Assembly (NCBI GenBank): GCA_010015655.1
Contig: ML976735.1
Location: 1-45,026, forward strand
DNA length: 45,026 nucleotides
Reading direction: 5' to 3'
Source of the DNA: Bimuria novae-zelandiae CBS 107.79
Lineage: Eukaryota; Ascomycota; Dothideomycetes; Pleosporales; Didymosphaeriaceae
Made by a program: the position numbers and the translations under genes. Of the stretch, positions 29,961 through 42,100 are shown one piece after another; the first letter of the stretch is position 1, and the number at the start of each line of letters is the position of its first letter. Below the pieces are notes generated by a model that did not search any database, had not been told where the DNA came from, and saw only the letters and a list, made by a program, of their open reading frames with translations.

Positions 29961-30984
29961 GGCACCCTCGGGATTGCCGGTGTCAAGAGAGAGGAGGCAT
30001 CGGCCCTGCATAGATGCCCTTGATCTAGGTCACCATGCCAGACCACTATCACTTACAAGCTCCACCCCCGCCCTTTCTTCCAGGCCTCTCCTTCGCTCAC
30101 CCGCGCGCCTACGCATCCGTAACGCACCACCGCCCGCGCGCGGCACGAGACGGAAAGTTTGAGCATCCTACGGTACGTTTCGTTTAATAGAAGGACGGCG
30201 ACGGAGACACGTAGCACCATGCCCGAAGGCCGTGGCGCAAGAGAGGACGGCGGCTGGCGCGAAGGTTTGGGGTTATCCCAGAGGAGCGCGGGAGGAGAGA
30301 TCGTGATACGTTGCGTGCCGGTAGACGATACCAGTACTCCAGAGCAGAGGAGAGGAGAAAGTTTGCAATCCAGCCATGGCGTGGTGCGGGTGAGAATCGG
30401 GCCGATTCGAGTCGCATTCGGCAGGTATAGTCTGTGGCTGGGGGCAGCATCGCGGGAGTTTATGGCGTGGGATGTGCTGATGCTCTCGCGTCGTGCCGAT
30501 GGTCGACAGTCCTGATGTGGGCGCTAAGGGCTTCCGCTCGCAGAGGCTGTCACCTTGAACCACGTAACTGTGAGCATGTGAAAGTTTTTTATTTAGCTAG
30601 AGTTTGTCTTGATGGGAAGCTGACTTTACGAAGGCGGGGACGTCTAAATCAAGCCGCCCGGGCCATGTACAACGAGAAGGAGTGTCTGAAAAAGGATACT
30701 GAATGTCAAAGAGGACACGAAGTTAGTTGCAGGCGCAAGATAGTATCTTCAAATGACATATGATTGTATTGATCGCTCTATGGAAAACGTGAATGGAACA
30801 CAGCTCTATGCTATCTGGTATCGAAAGCTCTCGTCACACTCTTCTAACCTGTATGCTATGCAAGAGGCGCGAACGCCATTCTGTGCAAGGATTGTGTGTA
30901 AAAGGAGATCCAACGCCCAACGCTATGCCCGAAAAAAACCCACTCTGGGGTATGAATGCTAAAAAGAAGGTCCGAAATCGACGT
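29961..30984. other. No supportable gene
   Basis: A plus-strand frame (ATG 30219 to stop 30515, 98 codons) has no recognisable family, and its opposite strand is equally open. The last 200 bp should hold the 3' end of the HAD phosphatase transcript. Confidence 0.35.
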
Positions 30985-32259
30985 TTACTGCTCGCCGATG
31001 ACGCCAGTCTGCCTGAGGCTTGCGCGCAAAGTTTTCTTGTATTCGCGCTCGATGCCGTGCTTGACAGCATCAAGCACCGTGTCGACGGTGGCTCTGGGCT
31101 GGAAGCGCGGTGTAGTGCCCTCTTGGAAAACTCCAGTGCGGACAAGGATGGAGTACCAGCTGCTCTCGCTATGCTCGTCGTACTCGTTGGTTCCTCGGAT
31201 GTCCGACTCAGGCGTATCGCCCACGAAGTAGACAGTGTCTACAGGAGAGTCGATGCCGTGAGTGTCTTTCCGCCACTGTTGAAGAAGGCGAGTAGCGAAC
31301 TGGAAGGTACCAATCTGGGGCTTGCCAAATGCAGTGGTTTTGAGATCCTTGCCGGTTACAGCCTTGAACATAGCCTCCAGGCTGACGCGGAGAGCACCCA
31401 TGCCGATGCGGGTCAGGTCGTGACTGGCGGACCAAACGACATCATTGTGGCTAAAGAAAACCGGTGGACCTTCGTCGAAGTTCTCAGACCTTGTGCCCAA
31501 GTATCCTCCCTTAGACATGAGCAGGTCAAGAATGATCTGCTGATCTGAGGCCCAATCGCGAGAGTCAGCAAAGACAAAGATCGCATCGATCTTGACCTCG
31601 GCGAAGTTCCTCGCACGAGAGTTCTTGTACTCTTCAGGCGTCAGCTTCCGGAAGGGGGTAGTGTCCTGGTTGTCTTTGATGATGTCGCCAGGGGTGACGA
31701 CATCCTTGAAACCATAACCCTCAGCAACAATGCGACACTTCTCGCCCTCACCACCGACGACGAGAACGGTGTTGAACTGTTCCGCCATCTCCCTCATAGG
31801 GGTGTGGCCACAGATGAACTGACCGGGTGAGACCTCCAACTCGAGTTGCTTGCTCAGCTGAACACAGCGCTCGGCTTCAGTCTTTCCACCGCCGTTTGTC
31901 ACGAAGATGTATGGGACCTTGATGCCATACTCATTCTCGCCGTTCAACATCTTCATGGTTTCGACGGCCTCTGGGATGGGTCGTCCGCCTCGGATGAGGA
32001 CACCGTCAATGTCGAACGCGAAGGCATATTTGTCGGTGACGGTGGTCTCTGGCGGGGTTGGGGGCGTCCCAGGCGACACGGGCGCATCCACATGATGCCT
32101 AGCTGAGTCGAATGCTGCTGCAATTTCTGATTTTTCTGCTACTTCGCTCGGAGCCATCAGGTGTTTCGCAGGGACCACAACTGTGGGGCCCATGTTCACG
32201 GGCTCGGAGGTTGGGGCGCGAGCGCCATTGCTGCCAGGTAACGCATATTGAGTAGTCAT
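30985..32259 (-). CDS. HAD-superfamily class IIA hydrolase, CECR5/YKR070W-like
   Basis: Single exon, 424 residues from the ATG at 32259 (MTTQYALPGSNG); the open frame above it lacks an ATG that fits better. The HAD motifs are complete: motif I FDIDGVLIRGG with Asp83 and Asp85, motif II FVTNGGGKT with Thr121, the catalytic Lys313 in FGKPQIGTFQF, and motif IV VGDTPESDIRG with Asp348 and Asp353. The type-IIA cap lies between motifs II and III. The HxTPMRE and SHDLTRIGMGALRVSLEAMF stretches match the Cat-eye-syndrome critical region 5 (CECR5/HDHD5) and yeast YKR070W group, which are thought to be mitochondrial phosphatases with unknown substrate. An N-terminal extension of about 75 residues is Pro/Ala/Thr-rich, not obviously amphipathic. 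Confidence 0.94.
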   Translation of the reverse strand: MTTQYALPGSNGARAPTSEPVNMGPTVVVPAKHLMAPSEVAEKSEIAAAFDSARHHVDAPVSPGTPPTPPETTVTDKYAFAFDIDGVLIRGGRPIPEAVETMKMLNGENEYGIKVPYIFVTNGGGKTEAERCVQLSKQLELEVSPGQFICGHTPMREMAEQFNTVLVVGGEGEKCRIVAEGYGFKDVVTPGDIIKDNQDTTPFRKLTPEEYKNSRARNFAEVKIDAIFVFADSRDWASDQQIILDLLMSKGGYLGTRSENFDEGPPVFFSHNDVVWSASHDLTRIGMGALRVSLEAMFKAVTGKDLKTTAFGKPQIGTFQFATRLLQQWRKDTHGIDSPVDTVYFVGDTPESDIRGTNEYDEHSESSWYSILVRTGVFQEGTTPRFQPRATVDTVLDAVKHGIEREYKKTLRASLRQTGVIGEQ

Positions 32260-34797
32260 GATGGTTGGAGTGTGGTGGAGTATGACCTTGATGAGTAAGG
32301 CTATACAGAGGTAGTTCTGGCTCGAAGGCACAAAGAGGAAGCAAGAGGCGTACAGACGGCGGTTATATAGCTCGAACGTGCGGAGGTGCCGTGGGGTCTC
32401 CGGATTCTCATCAAAAGAAGTGGACGCGGTGGAGATGGTTGTGGTTTGTGCTCCGTGGCAGGGAACTCCGGGCCTTTATAGACGACACAGGCACAGCTCT
32501 TTGCATAGAGGCCCACCGCTGATAGGCGTAGGTGTATTACCGCACTCGTCGCAATCCAACGCCGACCCTGAGGTTGCCTTATCGACCCACCGAGAATTGT
32601 GGACGTATCTGCGTCATAGTGTAGATAACGTGGAGTATGCACTGACCGCATACGGCACATTTGGAGTATTACGCTCGCCCAGGCATGTGCTGCGAGATTG
32701 GTGGTCGCCCGGACGTACTCTGATTTGACACCTGCCATGGTGTTGCAATGGAAGTGGGTACAGAGGCCGGTGAGATCACAAGCTAAACGTGTCTGAAAAC
32801 CGAGTCGAGTAACAGGAACGACACCAAAATGCGGTCAACCCTTGCAACTCCATGTGGTTGACGGCCGCGCGTGGCAGATTGATGGGTCTGAATGAAAAGT
32901 TCGACGCTCAATGACGCCATTAGCCCGGTATGGACTAGCATGTCACTCCCTCTCGAATGAACGGCGCCAGGGACTCCGTGAGCATGGTTGAGATCACTAA
33001 AGGGCCCTGATTTGCAGGTGGATCAACACCATCACTTTCCTTTTCCATGACGACGCTCGAGAATGTCCCGGAACCTTTCTCGCCGCCAAGTGATGCACGG
33101 TTAACTATGCCGATTGTCAGAGCGCATCGTCGGAACGGGACTTGAGGCTCAGGTATCGCGCCTGTCTCCCGTCTAGCCGTAAGAGCCGCAACGATCTCGC
33201 CAACGTGCGCCTTTTGGTGCAAACTTTAGCGATCGAAGCGATCGCGATATTCGCCGCACAACACTTTATTGTTGTTCGAATGTCGCAAGTATGCAACGGA
33301 CCCGTCTCACCATGGGCAGTGCAGCTGGAGCCCACACCTGACATCATTGTACATTATCTCGCCGCACCTATACAGACGCCATCTCGGTACTTCTTTGTTC
33401 CTATCTGACACTGTCTGCAAGAACAGTCGCGCTCGACCTGCAAATCGAAAGTACTCTACCTTCGAATTTGTGTCGATTAAGGCCCCCGCAGCCGAGCCAT
33501 GAATTTGGGCTCACGGTGGGTGTTTTACCCCTGGATAGGCGGCGCAACGGTTCATCTCCACCGCTCTTTGAATTTCGCAGAAAATGTAGCAGATCTTCAA
33601 AAATCGAATCATGCACTGGAAGCATACTAGCTAGTCTACCTTCCTAAGGTGACTGTGACAAGTGCACCTAGCCGCTGGTGCCGTCCTTGTCTACACAGTT
33701 AGTGTACTCTTTGCAGGACATTGGCCGGGTCCGTCTTTCCGGCGAAGTGGAGCAATTCGAATCAAATTTACATGTGCGCCCCAGAGTACTGCCAGCCGGC
33801 AATACTTTCGATCCTGACGAGACGCGCTCTTGGCGATCTCTCGGCCTAAGAAGAGTCTACCACGACTCTCCGATGAGATCGCCTATCTTGCTAACAACCT
33901 CCGCAACTTGGTTCTCTTCGACGCATTGATGCGATGGCAAGTGAGTCGTTTATTGTTGTATCGTTTATTCTCAAGTCATATTCGTTCAGGCTTCTGGTCG
34001 GACTCAGCGAAGGACACTCCGATGCATCTTGGAGTCGTGTTTGGCTAGGGTAACCGTGGTAGAATGTACGATGCTTCACGAATGTTTCTACACCCCAAAC
34101 ACCTCGGTGTTGGATTGACCGCGAGCCATACCACGAGCAACAGAGTGGAAATACACGAGACCAAGATGCTACTCGCACCGTGTAGTCTGTCTGAATGGAC
34201 CAGGGACAAGAGGGCGTACGAGGATGGAAGGTGACACCACTAGTTGTTACTACTGTCAACTAGCTGTGCCATGTGGGCACTTGATTTCCCCAGATTGGCA
34301 TCTCCAACTTCCCAGGATGTTCAATCGGATGTTCGGGGCAGGGGCTGCGACGTACCCACTTTATCTCCACCTCTCCACAGTTGCGAGACACCGGAAATGG
34401 TACGGCATAAAGTACGAAAGGAGGATTTGAATTGTCTTGGAGACGAAATCAACCGGAGTTATCCAACGAAAGTGCTTTGCAGACGGCGGATGTACGTAAG
34501 ACTATGTCTTGCCACTGTACGGCACTGTTCTTGTCAGCTTCTGCATGTACATTGAGAGTTTACATAGAAAGATACACAAGTGCGAAGAATAATTGACTGC
34601 GTCTTGATGGCCGAATGTTTGCGGTCAGATGCACGATGTGCGTGCTGCCGAAGGAAGGAGCGGCCGCAGAATTGTAGGAAAGAGCGACCACATATGCCGT
34701 AGTGCTGCGCTCTCGCATTGATGGCAACACTGTGAACGCTCACAATCCCTTTACTCTTACTGCCCAGAGACTAACACCATCTGGAGCCGCGCTCAAA
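32260..34797. other. 2.5-kb gap without a supportable gene
   Basis: The part next to 32259 should be the promoter of the HAD phosphatase gene. The part before 34798 should be the promoter of the next plus-strand gene. Open frames between them are short, without domains. Confidence 0.4.
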
Positions 34798-36995
34798 ATG
34801 AACTGGACAGGTGGCCGACTGCAGCGATCGAAGAGCGCAAACAAAGGCATAATTCAAAAGCAGAAGGCGCACTTTGCGAGGGCAAGAACACGGCTACAGA
34901 ACGACACCCCCGCCCCGGCAAGCATCTCCCCCTGCCACTCCAGCTTTTTCCGTGGGGAGGATTCGAGCCTCGGTGGCCAGCTTCCACCGTTCAGCAAACG
35001 CACCATTCGCCACACGGGGCATAGCAGAACTCTGAAGGACCACGATAAGAGCATAGGGGCCTCACCGGTTCGCCACGGCAGGTCTGAGAGTCGCAATGTG
35101 GCCGAAAGAAGTCCTCTGCATGCTACAGAAGACACCGCAGCCTCCGGGGATACGAGCAGTGAGTGTGCGCCGCGCTACGCTTACCGATCAGACGCACCTC
35201 GTAATATAGGCTGCTGATATCCTTTACAGGCAGATTTCATCATAACAAGAGAGCAGCCGCCGATGACCCAGAGGAGGGCCTCTTGGAGGCGAGGAGAAGG
35301 GAACTGTTGCAGCAGAGCGACTGGGCAGGCTTGAAGCGTCCGAAGGCTCCAGTGATGCGTTTCAAAGCACAAGGTCGAGAAAGGATAGGGAAACGACACG
35401 CATTGACCAGGCGCGGAGAGGGCCCGGGACTCGTGCCGCACCCGCTTCAAACTCAACCCAGCCGGCAGTCTGGGCAAGATACGGGTGGCGCCCATCAAGG
35501 CCACGATGTCAGAATCCGTTTCGGGACGGATGCTTTGACAGACGTAATAGCCATGCAGAACTCGCATTCACAGATGGCTTACACGCTGCGCGGCACGTGG
35601 TCCAAAAGCACGCCCCTGGACAACGAGAACGTGCATATCACCCTAAAGCCGGGGCAGCAGGCAGATCCAGATCCTCGCACGTTCGTGGGGGCGCACACCC
35701 ATGGTACTCGTCAATCAACGCAGGAGCCATCATTGCAGAGCCAGCAGCGCTACCACGTGGGCGGTTCAGCCAGAATGAACTCTGGTCAAGACGAAGACCT
35801 TAGTACGCGACTCAATGACCAGAGCGTACCCAGATCAAGCGAGTGTTCGTCCTGTGCAGATAGTGTAAGCCCAAATGAAAAGGGTGAAGCCGCGGAATAC
35901 TGCAATACGCACCGAAATGAAGGCATCGCCCGTCCATCGCGCCTCACTTTTGACACGGCGTGCCGACCTCCACCACTAACCATGATGAATAACGCGTCAC
36001 CGGGCAACATGATCGGTCAAATGAATCATGACCATCGTACCGCTAATGCAATCCTGATAGAATCAGGCAATGTCCACGCAGAAGAAAAAGCCGACAGTGA
36101 TGAAGATGGACCCTGGAAAGCTTTCCTCCCCGCCCAGAGCCATAGCTCGAGTCTTTCGCTGGCGGGGGATCCCTTCGCGGTTGATTGCACACATGATCGG
36201 CCAATACATGCGACTCCATGGCGAAATGATGAGTCTGTGCAGTGGTCGCAGCAACCCACTCAAGGCGGTCGAACATTAGTAACTTCATCGACTTGTGATT
36301 CTCCTTCTCTTCCTTCCATCCCGCGAGGAAGCGACAATGATCGGCTTCTCGAACAATCCCGTGAGGGAACTCAGAAGTTGGATTGTCGCGCAAAGAAGCC
36401 AAGAGATGAAGACGGCTTGTTCTGGCAGCAGCTCGTGTTCGAGAGTGACAAACACGCATCGACAGACGTTATCCCTGAGACGAAGGCGTTTCCTAATCAG
36501 GTCAACGCCATGACCGAAAAGAGAATTCCCTCTTCTATGGCGGTGTCAATCAGTTCTACACCGTTCGGATCGCTCAGTTGTCCTGGTGCACGCGTAAGCG
36601 ACAGCGCACGAAGTGCATTGAAGCGCGCGCCACTCGCAACGTCTTCAGAGTCTATGTTACCTGTGATCGCCTCATCGACAGCTCTGCTCGGTCGTCGTGG
36701 TCAAGCGGAAGAAGCCTCGAGCAGAGAGAACAGTGTAGACTTCACACCGCAGCAGGACGAGCACAGCGGTCTCGGAGTGCAATCAGTGACTCATACCTCA
36801 ATGCAGAACAACGTGTCCCACGGCAGTGATGCAAGCTCTAGGAAGATTTCCGGTGAGTCTGCACGAGCACCGTACATGGCTTTGGGAGGCTGCACGAACG
36901 ACTGCGTCCGGCCTGCTCGGGCACGCAGAAGGGCACCTGTCTACGACATCTCTGTAAGTAGCGACGACGGGTTGGATCTCGTTGGTCGCGATTGA
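34798..36995 (+). CDS. Conserved-type fungal protein with MNWTGGRLQR N-terminus
   Basis: Two exons (34798-35158 and 35230-36995) with a 71-bp intron (donor GTGAGT, branch-like CTGAT, acceptor TTTACAG) give 708 residues in one frame. ATG 34798 is chosen because MNWTGGRLQRSKSANKG, followed by QKAHFARARTRLQN, is a start I know from uncharacterised ascomycete proteins. The splice joins into RFHHNKR, and then LLEARRRELLQQSDWAGL and MRFKAQGRERIGKR, a second block typical of the same proteins. The remaining 530 residues are polar, low-complexity and disordered, ending in ARRRAPVYDISVSSDDGLDLVGRD. A nuclear role is possible from the basic N-terminal part but unproven. Opposite-strand frames here are shadows. 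Confidence 0.87.
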
Positions 36996-39199
36996 AGCAC
37001 GTCGGGGGACGATGTTCGTGCCATAGCTCCGCCTCACAACAGCCTGCATGTTCTCTTCAGCAGCATCCATTTTGAGTGCAATCAATTTTTCTGTACCAGC
37101 ATACCGTTCTTTGATTGGCAGCAGCGTTCACAGCTTGAACCGCATCAGCTGAGCTCGTATGCAGAAGATTTCTGTGCATCCGGCGTTTTTTTATTGGCCT
37201 ACAATTTGGAGCAAAAACCACATCGCCGAAAACAATATTGCCCTCACCGTATGTTTCAACAGTCGGGCAGGCGAGGTTATACGCGGGCCACCTTCAATCC
37301 CTTGCAAAGGAGAATGCAATTTTATTTTTTCCTTTGTTGATGCGTGGCATGCATGTCGTTCGGGTGCTCGCTTGACGTGGGAGCAGCATGCGATACGTGC
37401 GAGCCCTACATCGGACGCCTCATGGTGGCACATTGCCGGGTAATCCGTGCCTAGCCGATTTAGGGACAAGCATTGCATTCCTCAGGCCATCCAAACAGGG
37501 AAGAAATTCAGCTGATGGGTTGATGCAAAGCGAGAGGAGGCCCAACTCGGGCCCAAGGGATGAAGACTTCGATACTCCAAGCGATTGGATACGAGCACCA
37601 CCGCTGGCCATGTGACCTCGTCGGGGAATCCCAAAAGTGGCTTGGCTGTGGGGAGGCTGCATGATGATTCGTAGATGCTGGGGTCGCTGCTGCTGAGGAG
37701 ATGCCGGCCTTCCAAAACGTGGTTGGAGTAAGCCGTCGTCACGCGACTGCATGCATGGCGCCGCAATGCGCAGAGGGGATACGGAGCAGTGCATCATCAT
37801 CATCATCATCATCATGTCACTGTTCACGCGCTCTTTGTGGCAGCAGCACGGCGCTATCGAAATCCAGAGCGACGTGAATCACTGCCTGGCCTAAGATGTA
37901 CTGGGCAGATCGGCGCTAGGGGTAACCAGACTGGCGGACTGGCGGCACGACGACTTTGTTTCATTGTGACGGGCCCGCGCCACGTGTGTGTGGCAGCAGG
38001 AAAAACGGAGCCGCGGCGTCGCAGCGCTGGCTCGGCGAACTCGTCGGGGGTACCTGTTTGACAACATTGGAGAGGTACGGCGCATGTCGGTGAGGACGCA
38101 CACCTAGAGCTGTTTGCTAGTAGGCTGTTGCGCCGAGGTGCCTAGTCAGCGTAGTACTGTAGGCGTGGAGCCACGGCAGCTGCTGCATGCCAGTACCCTC
38201 TCGTAACTATGCCGTTGCTCGCGGCCATGTTGGATGCGGTGACTGGCTATTATTAACCTAACCCGCGGAGACAGGATTGATTGCAGCAAGGAATCCATAT
38301 TCGGGGCGACACGCATCAGACTGCCACTCAGCCTTGTTCAGTGCTGACCGCGCGTGCTGGCCGTGATTTGTTACGTGCCTGGCTCGGATGCGGCGGTGCT
38401 CCAGCTGTGATGTACATCCTACAGCATGTACTGTACTTGCAGAGGGCCACTGGGACGCGGAGATTTTCAGGCGCACCCCAAAATGAAGGTGGAGCCGGGG
38501 AGGGAAGGAGCCCAACGTCGTCATGGCAGGCGCGACCCGGTTTCACTTCTCAAAGCGGGGCAGGTGAGAGGAGCGGCACGAGCTCGTGCGCTTGGGACGA
38601 AGTTCAAAGCGAGTCGCCAGCGCGAAGCCGCAGCATCCGTAGCGGCATTGCGTCCAAAGTGCCAGGGAAACCCAGAAGACACCCTGCTGTGGCACAGCAG
38701 CGCGCCCCGGAGCGGTGTAGCGCGCTCCAGCGAGAAGCGTCACCGTTGGAAAGCGTTGCACGGTCCCCGCTGCCATTTTCATAACTCCGGACAGGCTTCG
38801 TCAGGAGCACATCTAACAATAATTTGCGACGCTCCCCCAACGTCTCCTGCACCCCAATTCTGCTCCGCACGCCCGCCTGCACCTGCGCCGTCCCGTTCTG
38901 CCCGGCTACAGATTCTCCCCCACGCTGCGAACGCCCCCGCCGGATCCCTGCTGCTGTCTCCTGCACTCCTGCATGCAGCGCGCCTGCACGCAAGACGCCT
39001 CGCTGACCAGCATTGCATATACGGCGCTCGCACATCGCGCTTGTGGCCCCAATGTGCGATTGGTAACGCGAACCCTAACAGCCGCCGTCTATAATATCGT
39101 TGATCCCGCTGTGGGCGCGAACGGCCGCCAACACACCTTCCGTTGCTCCCCAGCATGCGTACACACTAGGCCGCTTCGTCATATCTCACCACGCACAAA
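36996..39199. other. Intergenic and PLC promoter region
   Basis: No gene recognised. Plus-strand frames at 38281-39094 are GC-driven and lack motifs. The segment just before 39200 should be the phospholipase C leader; the start context cacaaaATGtc is good. Confidence 0.4.
37792..37815. repeat. (CAT)8 microsatellite
   Basis: Eight uninterrupted CAT units in the intergenic region, likely to vary in length between isolates. Confidence 0.9.
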
Positions 39200-42100
39200 A
39201 TGTCTCTCCACAACCGAGACCTCAAGGGCACCCGCCCACGACTGCCGTCGCCGCAGCCGTCCTTCGCCCGCGCCATCACGATACCCTCTGCGCGCGGCAG
39301 CCCTGCCAGCACATCCTCACACCTCGGCCGCAATGGCAGCCTCACCTCGACGCCTGAGGGCATGGTGCCGCTTACCAGCTGCTCGTTGCCCGCCGTACCG
39401 TCCTACATGCTGCCCGAGTCGGTCCTCCAGCCGAGCATGACCACGGCGCCGACATCCTCACCGTCCGCCATGGCCGAAGCCCTGAGCAGGGGCCCTGGGT
39501 TGATACGAAGAGTCAGCCGCGGTGCACAGGGCCTCAACAACAAATTCCGACGCAACGGGACTGCCGCTCAGCGCGACAAGAGCTCCGGGCCGCTGATCAT
39601 GCGCCGAAGGAGCAACAGCAAGACGGCTGTGGAAGGCGCCATGGACCTCTCCGACCTAGACTTGAACTACTTCGACGAAGACGAGGGAGACGTGGCTGTC
39701 GACGAGGATGGCGATCCCATTGTTGATGCGCTCGGCATCACGTCCCTTCGGCCCATGGCCAGCTCGATACCGTCTACCGCTGTGTCAGCCCCGAAACGAA
39801 ATTCGCGGGTAGAGCAAGGCACTCAGCTGCTCAAAGTCTCCAAGAAGAACAAGAAGAACATCATCCTACGCCTAGACATGGACTCCGCCAAGGTCTTCTG
39901 GGATCCGTCACGGCACGCGAAATCCTTCTACATCGATGACGTCAAGGACTTGCGGACCGGGGTGGACGCCAAACACTATCGCGAGGAACTGGGCTACGAC
40001 GAGAGATACGAACCGTTGTGGCTGACCATCGTATACTCTGATACCAGCCATTCCAGGGGCAAGACAAAGACCATGCACCTCATCGCACCAGACCCCTTTG
40101 TCTTCAACACGTGGACAGAAACTCTGAACGCTGTGTCGCGCAACCGCATCGACATCATGACGGGGCTTATGGGCTTCGCAGAGAAGAGTGCCCAACTTGT
40201 GTGGGAACGCGAGATGAAGAAACGTTTCCATGGGAGAGAGCATCTCCCAGCAGAGGCAACGCTGGATCTACAAGGCATCATTGAGCTCTGTCGCAGTCTG
40301 CACATCAACTGCTCGAAAGAGACGCTCCACGAATACTTTGTGAGGGCCGATAAGGACCAGACCAACAGTCTCAACCAGGAAGAATTCTTTGACTTCATTA
40401 AACAATTGAAGATGAGGAATGATATTGAACTACTTTACAAACAATTTACACCCGATGGTGCTGAAATGGACCAACACACTTTCTTTGAGTTTCTCCAGCG
40501 AGAGCAGGGCGTAGATGTCAGCGCCGATACTGAATTCTGGTCATCCGTTTTCGAGAAGATGGCGGTTCAGTTTTCCAAAGGAAGATCGACACCCTCAGAT
40601 GGCGGTCAAATCCCTCTTCCTGTGACATGGAATCTTCTCGCATTTCAGACGTTTCTCAGCTCGGATAAATACAACCCCATCTACCAACCTCGTAGCTCGA
40701 CAATCAAGCTCGACCGTCCACTCAATGAGTACTTCATCTCAAGCTCCCACAATACGTACCTGCTTGGACATCAAGTCAGAGGAACCTCGAGCACTGAAGC
40801 TTACATCAGCGCGCTGCAAAAAGGCTGCCGTTGCCTGGAGATCGACTGCTGGGATGGTAGCGACGGCAAACCGACCGTCACCCACGGCCGCACACTCACA
40901 AAAAGTATCTCGTTCCTCGACGTGATCAAAGTCATCGACAAGTATGCTTTCATGGAATCCCAGTACCCTTTGTTATTGTCCCTCGAGGTACACTGCTCGC
41001 CTGACCAGCAGGTTAGCATGGTCAAGACTATGATCGAAGAGTTCGGTGATAAACTTGTTGTTCACCCCTTGAAAGACGGCTATCAATTGCCGTCACCCGA
41101 GGAGCTCAAAGGTCGCATCCTCATCAAGGTCAAAGGGCCGCCCGAGGCGCTTGACACGAAGGCGCTTACTCATGAGTTGACCACTCGCAAACGTGAGCGT
41201 AGCTTCAGCTCGCCATGGTCACGGCCTGTGCAGTTGAACGACAACGTCATCCCGAATTCTCCGCTCGTCTCCAGTCCTCGTTCTTTAAGTCCTCCAGAGC
41301 GCACCAATACTTTCTGGGCATCTCCTCGCACTTCAGCCACGTCGACAACGTACTATGCGACACCGTCTTTCGTCAGCTCTGCAGACGAGAGCGACAGTCC
41401 TCATGTAACGGCTACTGAGGACCAAGATAGGAAGAAATCGAAGAGGGCGAAGACGAGCAACATTACCGACGTGCTAGGCCGCTTAGGCGTCTACACTCGG
41501 GGCATCAAGTTCACCGACTTTGATGCAGCGGATGCAGGGACTCCCAACCACGTCATTTCTGTCAACGAGAACACCTTTGACAAGTTGACAAAGCCTGGTG
41601 CACGTGAGAAGCAGCGCCTCGAGGAGCACAATATGTTGTCCTTGATGCGCGTATACCCTAGTGCGCGTCGCATCTTGTCCAGCAACTTCGACCCGCTTCG
41701 GTTTTGGCGCCGCGGCGTTCAGATGGCAGCCACCAATTGGCAGACGTATGATCTGGGACAGCAACTCAACGAAGCCATGTTCGCTGGCGGCGATGATCGA
41801 AATGGTTACGTACTGAAGCCTAGAGAGCTCCGTCATCATGACCAAACACCCGTGGTGGGCCCACGCCGCGCGCCAAAGATGGAAGTCAAGTTCACTGTGC
41901 AGATCATTTCCGCACAGCAACTCCCACGTCTGAAGACAAATGCCGATGTCAATCCGTTTGTTCAATTTGAGATGTACTGCGCCGAAGATGCCGGGCCCAA
42001 TGCGACCGGGATAGGAGGCCAGGATGTCTCTACCCACAAGGATGGCTACTCAGGCATTGGGCAACCGTTGATGAAGAGAACACGTATTGCGCCGAAAGGG

